Of a stretch of DNA of 64,000 nt, positions 1-6,562 are shown piece after piece. The position numbers and the translations under genes are program-made. Positions within the stretch are counted from its first letter, which is position 1; every line of letters begins with the position of its first letter. Under the pieces are notes generated by a model that was not told where the DNA came from, searched no databases, and saw nothing but the letters and a program-made list of their open reading frames with translations. The stretch comes from a beta proteobacterium L13 (GTDB lineage Bacteria > Pseudomonadota > Gammaproteobacteria > Burkholderiales > Chromobacteriaceae): NCBI GenBank assembly GCA_000335715.1, contig AMYZ01000004.1, positions 124,001 to 188,000 of the forward strand, in the 5' to 3' direction.

Positions 1-77
1 CATTGCTGATCGAACATAACGGCCAGCAATACCGGCTGCAGATCACCAAGCAGAACAAGCTGATCCTGACCAAGTAA
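1..77 (+). CDS. hemP: HemP-like hemin uptake protein, C-terminal end only
   Basis: An open frame enters the window (first full codon at base 3) and stops with TAA at 75-77. The 24 visible residues end in an ITKQNKLILTK-like sequence preceded by an HNGQQYRL stretch, which is the conserved C-terminal signature of the small HemP/HmuP family. Members are about 60-80 residues long and sit with haem-uptake genes; HmuP acts as an activator of haem transport genes in some betaproteobacteria. Only the last third is visible, so the start, length and neighbours cannot be checked. The following gene is not haem-related. Confidence 0.7.
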   Translation, partial: LLIEHNGQQYRLQITKQNKLILTK

Positions 78-124
78 GCCATCTGGCGCAGTGGCCGCGC
101 AGCTTGGCCTGCAGTTTCATTTTG

Positions 125-147
125 CAGCGCACCGTTACGGGGCGCTG
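125..147 (+). terminator. weak hairpin after hemP, possible terminator
   Basis: CAGCGC (125-130) pairs with GCGCTG (142-147), with further short pairing inside the loop, followed by only three T bases. It is the only hairpin seen in the 162-base gap between hemP and the hydratase gene and could end hemP transcripts. The short T run makes it weak. Confidence 0.3.
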
Positions 148-239
148 TTTGCATTCGGGGGTATCTGCGCAGCACAGGGCTTGCCAAGCCAGCGCCGTGC
201 CGGTACAAAACCCCACCCTTACCCGATGAAAGACACACC

Positions 240-1001
240 ATGGATACCACCGCCATCCAGCAAGCCGCCATCACCCTGGCCTCGCGCCGCCTGGCCGGGC
301 AGCAGGGCCCGCTGTTGGCCGCAGCGCAAGCGCCCGCCACGCTGCAGGACGCGCTGGCTATCCAGCAGGCTGTGAGCGCGTTGCTGGGAAATAGCGCAGG
401 AGGCTGGAAGTGCGGCATGCCGTCGGACGAACGGCTGGTACTGGCGCCCATTTACGCCAGCACCGTCAGCCACGGCGACACCTGCCACGCGTGGGTGCGT
501 GATGGTGTGGTACGCGTAGAGCCTGAGTTGGCGTTTGTGTTTGCCGAAGGCTTGCCGCCGCGCGCTGGCGCTTACAGCAGGGACGAGATCCTGGCGGCGG
601 TGAGCAGTGTGCACCTGGCCCTGGAGCTGATAGACAGCCGTTTTGACGCCGAGCCCAAACCGCCGTTTTTGCAGGCGCTGGCCGATGGCCTGGTGAACCA
701 GGGTTTGCACCTGGGGCCGGCGGTACCGTTGGCCGCAGCGTTGGCCGCCTCTGCCATGCCGCTGCGCGTGAAGCAGGGCGCACGCGATGAGCTGCTCGAT
801 GGTGTGCACCCGGCTGGCGACCCGCTGGCACCGTTATTGTGGTTGGCAGGCTACCTGCAGCAGCAAGGGCAGGGCATTTTGCCGGGGCAGGCGGTGATCA
901 CCGGCTCGTACGCCGGGGTCGTCCATTTGCAACCCGGTGAGCCGGCCACGCTGCACTTTGGCGGGCTGGGGCAGCTGGTGGTGTGCTGCCAGCCGCGTTA
1001 G
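240..1001 (+). CDS. 2-keto-4-pentenoate hydratase family protein (MhpD-like)
   Basis: This 253-residue protein has the length and layout of the MhpD/fumarylacetoacetate hydrolase-fold hydratases. An N-terminal helical part (A-A-I-T-L-A-S-R-R-L...) is followed by the conserved core with a GWKCGMPS stretch, an EPELAFVFAEGLP segment, an ALELIDSRF segment and a C-terminal GSYAGVVHLQPGE stretch. Enzymes of this family hydrate 2-oxopent-4-enoate-type products of aromatic meta-cleavage, with a divalent metal bound by acidic residues. No aromatic-degradation genes surround it, so the true substrate is unknown; orphan copies like this one are often assigned only by family. The start is the ATG at 240; the ATG at 226 is in another frame. 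No strong ribosome binding site is visible. Confidence 0.75.
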   Translation: MDTTAIQQAAITLASRRLAGQQGPLLAAAQAPATLQDALAIQQAVSALLGNSAGGWKCGMPSDERLVLAPIYASTVSHGDTCHAWVRDGVVRVEPELAFVFAEGLPPRAGAYSRDEILAAVSSVHLALELIDSRFDAEPKPPFLQALADGLVNQGLHLGPAVPLAAALAASAMPLRVKQGARDELLDGVHPAGDPLAPLLWLAGYLQQQGQGILPGQAVITGSYAGVVHLQPGEPATLHFGGLGQLVVCCQPR

Positions 1002-1070
1002 TGCACGCGCCATATGCTGTATACAGTATTTAAATAGCAGAAAATTCTATAACTACAGATATTTACACCT

Positions 1071-1097
1071 GGCAGCCATATGGCTAATATGGCTGCC
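1071..1097. repeat. 10-bp perfect inverted repeat between hydratase gene and met leader
   Basis: GGCAGCCATA (1071-1080) and TATGGCTGCC (1088-1097) are perfect complements with a 7-base spacer. No T run follows, so it is not a standard terminator. It lies just upstream of the proposed met promoter (1106-1134) and could be an operator or a remnant terminator of the hydratase gene. The rest of 1002-1105 is AT-rich with no gene seen. Confidence 0.45.
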
Positions 1098-1105
1098 ATC
1101 AGTGC

Positions 1106-1134
1106 TTGACGTAAATGAACATTTGGTGTTCAAT
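1106..1134 (+). promoter_or_regulatory. putative promoter of the metNIQ leader
   Basis: TTGACG (1106-1111) and TTCAAT (1129-1134) are spaced by 17 bases and resemble sigma-70 -35 and -10 boxes. The predicted start near 1141 lies just before the riboswitch aptamer at 1156, as a leader promoter should. Confidence 0.5.
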
Positions 1135-1155
1135 TGCGATCAAATATTTGATTCA

Positions 1156-1200
1156 ACGCCGATTTGACACAGCTTGCGGGCGTAAAACAGCTAAAGCGTG
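1156..1200 (+). promoter_or_regulatory. SAM-II-type riboswitch aptamer upstream of metNIQ
   Basis: P1 is ACGCC (1156-1160) with GGCGT (1179-1183). The loop begins GATTTG (1161-1166) and contains CTTGC (1173-1177); GTAAA (1182-1186) and GCTAAAG (1190-1196) follow. These blocks appear in the same order in the SAM-II (metA-motif) pseudoknot aptamers known mainly from alphaproteobacterial methionine genes. TTT (1163-1165) can pair with AAA (1184-1186), and CAC (1168-1170) with GTG (1198-1200), giving the H-type pseudoknot. The downstream genes encode methionine uptake, the expected target. The assignment rests on remembered consensus features, not on a covariance-model score. Confidence 0.8.
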
Positions 1201-1255
1201 GGGGTAGTGACAGACACTATCACCAGAATTTTCAGTAGTGAAAATTCCCCAGCTT

Positions 1256-1289
1256 AAAGCCCGCCAGCGATAAACCGGCGGGCTTTTTT
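1256..1289 (+). terminator. rho-independent terminator in the metNIQ leader (riboswitch expression platform)
   Basis: AAAGCCCGCC (1256-1265) pairs with GGCGGGCTTT (1277-1286) and ends in a T run (1284-1289), only 14 bases before the metN start. GCGGGC (1176-1181) inside the aptamer is identical to part of the 3' arm and can pair with GCCCGC (1259-1264). The folded aptamer and this antiterminator pairing are therefore mutually exclusive. This predicts that bound SAM frees the terminator and turns the operon off. A 9-bp hairpin (1226-1234 with 1239-1247, loop GTAG) sits between the two. Confidence 0.85.
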
Positions 1290-1303
1290 GCTTTGGAGTT
1301 CAC

Positions 1304-2041
1304 ATGATTGACCTGAAAAACGTACACAAGCGTTTCCAGAAGCCCGAGGGCGGCTGGTTTGATGCCGTGCGTGATACCAGCCTGCATGTCCGTGCCGGCG
1401 AGATTTTTGGCCTGATCGGGTTTTCCGGCGCGGGTAAATCCACGCTGCTGCGCCTGATCAACCTGCTGGAGCGCCCCGATAGCGGCAGCGTTACCGTGGA
1501 TGGCCAGCCGCTCACTACCCTGTCTGCCAGCGCGCTGCGTCGTGCCCGCCAGAATATCGGCATGGTGTTTCAGCAGTTCAACCTGATGGCCAACCGCACC
1601 GTTGCGGCCAACATTGCCTTCCCGCTGGAGATCGCCGGCTGGGGCCGTGCCGAGATCGACGCCCGCGTGGCGGAGTGCCTGGATATTGTCGGCCTGGCCG
1701 ACCGCGCCCAGCACTACCCGGCGCAGCTGTCCGGCGGCCAGAAACAGCGCGTAGGCATTGCCCGCGCCCTGGCGCCGCGCCCGCACGTAATTCTGGCCGA
1801 CGAGCCTACCTCGGCGCTGGACCCGAAAACCACCCAGTCCATCCTCGATTGCCTGCAAGACATCAACGCCCGCTTTGGCGTTACCGTGGTGATTGTTACC
1901 CACGAAATGCACGTGATCCGTTCCATTTGCCACCGTGCCGCGCTGCTGGACGCGGGCGAGGTAGTGGAAATCCTGACCGTGCAAGACAAGCAGGTCTGCG
2001 CGCAGTCGGCGCTGGCCAAATCCCTGCTGGAGGTGGCGTAA
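1304..2041 (+). CDS. metN: methionine ABC transporter ATP-binding protein MetN (short form)
   Basis: This 245-residue ABC ATPase has a Walker A GFSGAGKST at 39-47, a Q-loop near 90, the signature LSGGQ at 142-146, Walker B VILADE at 162-167 and the H-loop His200. It energises methionine import through MetI with substrate delivered by MetQ. Family members such as the E. coli protein have about 340 residues and end in a methionine-sensing NIL domain that blocks transport when internal methionine is high. That domain is absent here, so feedback at the protein level is probably missing and control may rest on the leader riboswitch. GGAG lies 7 bases before the ATG. The stop codon directly abuts the metI start. 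Confidence 0.93.
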   Translation: MIDLKNVHKRFQKPEGGWFDAVRDTSLHVRAGEIFGLIGFSGAGKSTLLRLINLLERPDSGSVTVDGQPLTTLSASALRRARQNIGMVFQQFNLMANRTVAANIAFPLEIAGWGRAEIDARVAECLDIVGLADRAQHYPAQLSGGQKQRVGIARALAPRPHVILADEPTSALDPKTTQSILDCLQDINARFGVTVVIVTHEMHVIRSICHRAALLDAGEVVEILTVQDKQVCAQSALAKSLLEVA

Positions 2042-2728
2042 ATGGAAGAGCTGACTTTTGCCCAGGCGCTGGCCAATCTGTCCGACCTGGCACCGGAAAT
2101 CTGGCAGGCCAGCCTGGAAACCGGCCTGATGCTGGGTATCGGCCTGACGGCGGCCATTCTGCTGGGTGGCCCGCTGGGCGTGCTGCTGTACCTGACGCAG
2201 CCGGGCCAGCTGTTTGCCCACCGCACCGTGAATGGCGTGCTGGGCTGGCTGGTGAACCTGGTGCGTTCCTTCCCCTTCATCATCCTGATGGTGTCGCTGG
2301 TGCCGCTTACCCGCGTGCTGGTGGGCTCTACCATCGGCCCGATCGCCGCGGCCGTGCCGCTGTCGTTTGCCGCCATTCCGTACTTTGCGCGCTTGGTGGA
2401 GCAGACCCTGCGCGAGATTCCGCGTGGCGTGGTGGAGGCGGCCGAGGCCATGGGCGCCAGCCCGGCGCAGATCATCGTCAAGGTGCTGATCAACGAAGCC
2501 CGTGCCGGCCTGATTTCCAGCCTCACCATCCTCACCATCAGCTTTCTGAGCTACTCGGCCGTGGCCGGTGTGGTAGGCGGTGGCGGTATCGGCGATTTGG
2601 CCATCCGCTACGGCTATTACCGCTTCCAGAGCGAAGTGATGATCGCCATGGTGCTGCTGCTGGTGGTGATCGTGCAGCTGATCCAGTTTGCCGGTAACCG
2701 CCTGGCGGCCCGCCTCGATAAACGTTAA
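2042..2728 (+). CDS. metI: methionine ABC transporter permease MetI
   Basis: This 228-residue inner-membrane permease has about five hydrophobic segments. The EAA loop (EAAEAMGASPAQIIVKVLI, in the second half) is the coupling helix that docks on MetN. A VAGVVGGGGIGDLA stretch near the C-terminus is typical of the D-methionine/MetI permease family. The start follows metN without a gap, which indicates translational coupling. Length is normal for the family (about 217-230). Confidence 0.93.
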   Translation: MEELTFAQALANLSDLAPEIWQASLETGLMLGIGLTAAILLGGPLGVLLYLTQPGQLFAHRTVNGVLGWLVNLVRSFPFIILMVSLVPLTRVLVGSTIGPIAAAVPLSFAAIPYFARLVEQTLREIPRGVVEAAEAMGASPAQIIVKVLINEARAGLISSLTILTISFLSYSAVAGVVGGGGIGDLAIRYGYYRFQSEVMIAMVLLLVVIVQLIQFAGNRLAARLDKR

Positions 2729-2771
2729 ACCCGATCAAGACAAAGAGATCTCTCTCACAAGGAGCATAAAA

Positions 2772-3581
2772 ATGCGTCGTTTTGCCCTCAAGACACTGGC
2801 AGTTGCCACCCTCGGTCTGGCCTTTGCGGCCAACGTACAAGCCGCTGACCCGGCCAAGAAAGAAATCGTGTTCGGTACCACCGTGGGCGATTTTGGTGAC
2901 CAGGTGAAACAGGCCATCAAGCCGATTCTGGAGAAAAAAGGCTACACCGTGAAACTGGTGGAGTTCACCGACTACGTGCGCCCGAACCTGGCACTGCAAG
3001 AAGGCTCGCTGGATGTGAACGTATTCCAGCACAAGCCTTACCTGGATAACTTCTCCAAAGAGCACAAGCTGAGCCTGAAAGAAGTGTTCCAGGTGCCTAC
3101 CGCGCCGCTGGGCGTGTACCCGGGCAAGCTGAAAGCACTGAAAGACGTGAAAGAGGGCAGCACCGTTTCCGCCCCGAACGACCCGTCCAACTTTGCCCGC
3201 GCACTGGTGATGTTCAACGATCTGGGCTGGGTAAAGCTGAAAAAAGGCATCAACCCGCTGACCGCTTCCGAGCGTGATATCGAAGTGAACGTGAAGAAGA
3301 TCAAGATCGTGCCGCTGGAAGCTGCCCAGCTGCCGCGCTCGCGCGCTGACGTGGACTTTGCCGTAGTCAACGGCAACTACGCCATTTCGTCCGGCATCAA
3401 GCTGACCGAAGCCGTGTTCCAGGAAAAGAGCTATGCCTACGTAAACTGGGGCGTGATCAAGGCGGCTGACGTGAACAAGCCGTGGGCCAAAGACGTGATT
3501 GCAGCCTACAAATCGAAAGAATTCCGTGCCTGGGCCGAGCCGAAGTATCCTGGCTACAAATTCCCGGCAGACTGGAAGTAA
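2772..3581 (+). CDS. metQ: methionine-binding periplasmic protein MetQ, signal peptidase I type
   Basis: This 269-residue substrate-binding protein belongs to the NlpA/MetQ family. It starts at ATG 2772 behind AAGGAG (2758-2763); the longer frame from 2688 overlaps metI and has no support. The N-terminus is a Sec signal peptide (MRRFALKTLAVATLGLAFAA...) with a probable AxA cleavage before ADPAKK. There is no lipobox cysteine, although many MetQ proteins are lipoproteins, so this one is probably freely periplasmic. The core has the family segments FGTTVGDF, EFTDYVRPNLAL, DVNVFQHKPYL and APLGVYPGKLK. It closes the operon and is followed by a strong terminator. Confidence 0.92.
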   Translation: MRRFALKTLAVATLGLAFAANVQAADPAKKEIVFGTTVGDFGDQVKQAIKPILEKKGYTVKLVEFTDYVRPNLALQEGSLDVNVFQHKPYLDNFSKEHKLSLKEVFQVPTAPLGVYPGKLKALKDVKEGSTVSAPNDPSNFARALVMFNDLGWVKLKKGINPLTASERDIEVNVKKIKIVPLEAAQLPRSRADVDFAVVNGNYAISSGIKLTEAVFQEKSYAYVNWGVIKAADVNKPWAKDVIAAYKSKEFRAWAEPKYPGYKFPADWK

Positions 3582-3648
3582 GCGTTTTACCCGTGCTGCG
3601 CTGCAGTACGGCTTTTCCTTGAAAACTCCTGGCATTCAAGGCTTCCTG

Positions 3649-3672
3649 GCGGACTTCGGTCCGCTTTTTTTT
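3649..3672 (+). terminator. rho-independent terminator of metNIQ
   Basis: GCGGAC (3649-3654), a stable TTCG tetraloop (3655-3658) and GTCCGC (3659-3664) are followed by eight T bases (3665-3672). It ends the met operon 68 bases after metQ. Confidence 0.93.
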
Positions 3673-3923
3673 GGCCTTTTTCCAGCCGGATGGATTTATT
3701 TTGGTATTGGATTGGTATTTTTATGGAGGGCAATTTCAGCCAGCTGGCAAGCTGTGGCGTCTTTTGTGATTTTTTAGCATTAGGGTGATTCAGTTTGTGG
3801 GTTTTGCTTAAAGTAATGTAGCAGTATGGTGTGCATTTCAATACAATTGCCTAATTAAAAAATCCGGCCATCTTGCTTGTTGCAGGTCGCCGGGATATCG
3901 ATACATAGCAAGGGTGGCACACT
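3673..3923 (+). promoter_or_regulatory. AT-rich intergenic region upstream of the export cluster
   Basis: These 251 bases contain no gene and are clearly more AT-rich than the flanking genes. They are the only long non-coding stretch before the tolC-like gene and giant ORF, so the main promoter of the cluster is expected here. TACAAT (3842-3847) is a good -10 candidate but has no convincing -35 at the right distance, and TTGCTT near 3805 is an alternative -35. I see no known riboswitch, c-di-GMP aptamer or repeat array. Confidence 0.45.
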
Positions 3924-6476
3924 TTGGATATCTGCAAGAAACCCCTCAGAATTCTCACTCTGGCCCTGATGCTGTCGGGCCTGACACCCGTCATGGCGGC
4001 AGGTCTGGCCAACGTCAGCATCAAGGCCGAAGGCCAGGCTTTGCGCCTGCAGCTGGATGTGCCAGCCGGCACCTTGCATAGCGGCCTGCAAATCCAGGAC
4101 AGTACCGAAGTGGTGCTGTTGCTGAAGGATATTGATGCCGTGGCGCTGAATGCCAAGCTGGCCAAGCTGGCAGCCCATCCTTTCATCAAACGTATCGATA
4201 CCTTGCTGCCAAGCCAGGGGCTGACGCCGCTGCGCATCGAATTTACCCGCCCGGTAAAAGTGCTGGACGAAAAACTGGTTTCTACGCTGGATAAGCGCTC
4301 GCGCTGGGAGATGGTGTTTGCGCCGGATGCCAAGCGTGTGCTGCCACCGAAGCCTGCGCTGGAGCAGATGCTGGTTGTGAACCGTGAAGGGCGCGCCGAC
4401 CTGCGCCTGGTAGGCTCGGCCACGCTGGAAGCGGCCATGTCGTTTGACTCTGACGGCCGCCAGGTGGTGTTCGAGCTGGCCGGCATCAGCCGCAAGAGCC
4501 TGGAGCGCGTGATTGCCGCTACCGACCTGGCGCGCAACCCGCTGCTGAAGAAAATGTCGGCGCTGGATGGCGAAAATGGCAGCAGCCGCCTGGTGGTTAC
4601 CCTGGCGGCCGACGCCGACGTGGTGGCCGGTGATGGCGTGGTGAGCGGCGGCAAGGGCGAGATCCTGGTGTCGTTCGTGCCCGATGCGCCTGCCGGCGAG
4701 CAAGCCGCGAAGCTGTCTGCCATGCAGGTGGCCGAGTCGGCGGGTGCGCTGTCGGTATTCGCCGACAATCTGGATGGCCGCACCTTCAGTGCCTTTACGC
4801 TGGACAAGCCACCGCGCCTGGTGGTGGACGTGCTGGGCGCCCGTGCCGAAGACATCAAGCCGCTGCTGCCCCGTATCAGCAGTCAGAGCGACACCCTGCG
4901 CGGTGTGCGCCTGGAGGAAACCCGCCTGGGTTCGGCCCGGGTGATTTTCGATCTGCAGCGCCCGCAGTCCCTGCTGGCTTCCGGCCTGCAAACGCAGGGC
5001 AACCGCTGGATCGTGTCGCTGAATGGCAAAGGCCATATCCCGGGTGACCAGGGTGCCAACGCGCTGGCAGCGTTTGCCGGCGAGCCGGTATCGCTGGAGC
5101 TGCGCCAGCGCCAGGACGCTGCCGATCTGCAGCGCCCGAAAATGCTGATCAAGCCGGTGGTGCTGTCCGGCCAGGCCAGCCAGCCGCGTGCGGCCAACCC
5201 TGCGCTGGTGCAGTCCGGCTTGCCGCAGCTGTTCCAGCGCGCGCTGGAAAACGACCCGAAATACCTCAGCGCCAAAACCGACTTCCTGATCTCGGCCGAG
5301 GGCGTGCCGCAGGCGCGTGCCGCCTTGCTGCCTACCGCCGTGATCGACCTGAGCCGCTCGATGGCGCACCAGAAGATTACCGAAGCACCAAACAAGGCCT
5401 TCCCGACCGGCAGTACCTCTTACCCATCGTCCAGCTGGTCGCTGACCATCAGCCAGCCGGTGCTGAAAGTGCCTGCCATCTTCAAGCTGGACCAGGCCGA
5501 GCTGGCGGTAGAGCAGGCCAAGCTGAATGTGGTAGCTGCCGAGCAAGACCTGCTGCTGCGCACCGCCTCCAGCTACCTGGCCCTGTTGGCCGCACTGGAT
5601 GGCGTGGAGCTATCCAGCGCCGAGCGCGAAGCCACCCAGAAACAGTATGAGCTGGCCAAGTCGCGCCTGGAAAACGGCCTGGGCACCATTGCCCAGGTGC
5701 ACGACACCGAGTCGCGCTACAGCCTGTCGCGTGCGCGTGAAATCGAAGCGCGCAACCGCCTGCAGGATGCGCGCAGCGCGCTGAAGGAAATCGTAGGGAG
5801 CGATGTGGCGGCTTTGCTACCCTTCAAAGCACATTTTGACCCTGCCATGCCGCAGCCCGCCAACCCCGAAGCCTGGGTGGATGCAGCGGTTAGCCAGAAT
5901 ATTGCCCTGCAGTCGCGCAAGCTGGCCGAGCAGATTGCCGGCCTGGAAATCCAGCGCCAAAAAGGTGGCTACTACCCCACGCTGGCCCTGGTTGGCACGG
6001 CCAATGGCCAGGCCAGCAAAGGCTCGTTCTACGGTGGTGGCCAACGTCAGCAAAACACCGAGCTGGCCTTGAAGCTGAGCATGCCGGCTTTTGAAGGCGG
6101 CATGACCAACTCGCTGGTGCGCGAAGCCGGTGTGCGGCTGGAAAAAGCCATGCTGGAGCGCGAGCAGGAAGAACGCAAAACCGAGCGTGCCGCCCGCGCG
6201 GCCTACCAGAGCGTAGAAACCAGTGCTTCGATGCTGGAAGCGCTGCGCAAGGCCGTGATTGCCCAGGACAGCGCCTTGCAAACCCGCCAGGAAGGTTACA
6301 AAGCTGGCGTGGCCAGCGTGGTAGCCGTGGCAGATGCCTACCGCTTGTACTACTCGGCGCGCCGCGATTACCTGCAGGCCCGCTACGATTACCTGGTTAA
6401 CCGCCTCAAGCTGAAACAGGCTGTAGGCGCACTCAGCCGCGATGATCTGACCGATCTGGCGGACCTGATGCAGTAA
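3924..6476 (+). CDS. TolC-family outer-membrane channel with AMIN-like N-terminal region
   Basis: This protein has 850 residues, nearly twice the usual TolC length. Residues 1-26 are a Sec signal peptide (hydrophobic LTLALMLSGL, cleavage near VMAA) that appears complete only with the TTG start at 3924; AGGGTGG lies 8 bases upstream. Residues 28-115, about 150-250 and about 265-370 look like three beta-rich AMIN-type repeats (for example RLVVDVLGA and RVIFDLQRP). AMIN domains target proteins to the cell wall or outer membrane in other families. Residues about 430-850 are a TolC-like channel: two long coiled helical stretches (DQAELAVEQAKLNVVAAEQ, KQYELAKSRLENGLGTIAQV, the second-half RTERAARAAY and YKAGVASVVAVADAY motifs) separated by strand regions. 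It is the outer-membrane exit candidate for the giant protein encoded 86 bases downstream. The AMIN assignment is weaker than TolC. Confidence 0.85.
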   Translation: MDICKKPLRILTLALMLSGLTPVMAAGLANVSIKAEGQALRLQLDVPAGTLHSGLQIQDSTEVVLLLKDIDAVALNAKLAKLAAHPFIKRIDTLLPSQGLTPLRIEFTRPVKVLDEKLVSTLDKRSRWEMVFAPDAKRVLPPKPALEQMLVVNREGRADLRLVGSATLEAAMSFDSDGRQVVFELAGISRKSLERVIAATDLARNPLLKKMSALDGENGSSRLVVTLAADADVVAGDGVVSGGKGEILVSFVPDAPAGEQAAKLSAMQVAESAGALSVFADNLDGRTFSAFTLDKPPRLVVDVLGARAEDIKPLLPRISSQSDTLRGVRLEETRLGSARVIFDLQRPQSLLASGLQTQGNRWIVSLNGKGHIPGDQGANALAAFAGEPVSLELRQRQDAADLQRPKMLIKPVVLSGQASQPRAANPALVQSGLPQLFQRALENDPKYLSAKTDFLISAEGVPQARAALLPTAVIDLSRSMAHQKITEAPNKAFPTGSTSYPSSSWSLTISQPVLKVPAIFKLDQAELAVEQAKLNVVAAEQDLLLRTASSYLALLAALDGVELSSAEREATQKQYELAKSRLENGLGTIAQVHDTESRYSLSRAREIEARNRLQDARSALKEIVGSDVAALLPFKAHFDPAMPQPANPEAWVDAAVSQNIALQSRKLAEQIAGLEIQRQKGGYYPTLALVGTANGQASKGSFYGGGQRQQNTELALKLSMPAFEGGMTNSLVREAGVRLEKAMLEREQEERKTERAARAAYQSVETSASMLEALRKAVIAQDSALQTRQEGYKAGVASVVAVADAYRLYYSARRDYLQARYDYLVNRLKLKQAVGALSRDDLTDLADLMQ

Positions 6477-6514
6477 GCCGCACCGCGGCGCAAGAACGAT
6501 AACAAACAAAAACC

Positions 6515-6537
6515 TGCCAGCCTGCTTGGGGCTGGCA
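6515..6537 (+). promoter_or_regulatory. 8-bp hairpin between channel gene and giant gene
   Basis: TGCCAGCC (6515-6522) pairs with GGCTGGCA (6530-6537) around a 7-base loop, followed by only two T bases. It may lower read-through or stabilise the upstream message; it is not a full terminator. GGAG at 6550-6553 then serves the ATG at 6563. Confidence 0.4.
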
Positions 6538-6562
6538 TTGCCGTACTCGCTGGAGCCACAAC

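Noticed and set aside
1017-1026. Palindrome CTGTATACAG as a LexA box
   Set aside because: LexA boxes need CTG and CAG about ten bases apart; here they are four apart, and no SOS gene is nearby.
1304-2728. Frame 1675-2697 as a separate + strand gene of 340 residues
   Set aside because: It overlaps metN and metI in another frame and is Arg/Pro/Gly-rich; metN and metI have all family motifs.
2688-2771. Longer N-terminus of MetQ from ATG 2688
   Set aside because: It overlaps metI; the ribosome site and signal peptide support the start at 2772.
3915-3930. TGGCAC followed by TTGGA as a sigma-54 promoter for the channel gene
   Set aside because: The second element lacks the required TTGC at the right spacing and overlaps the start codon, leaving no room for a leader.
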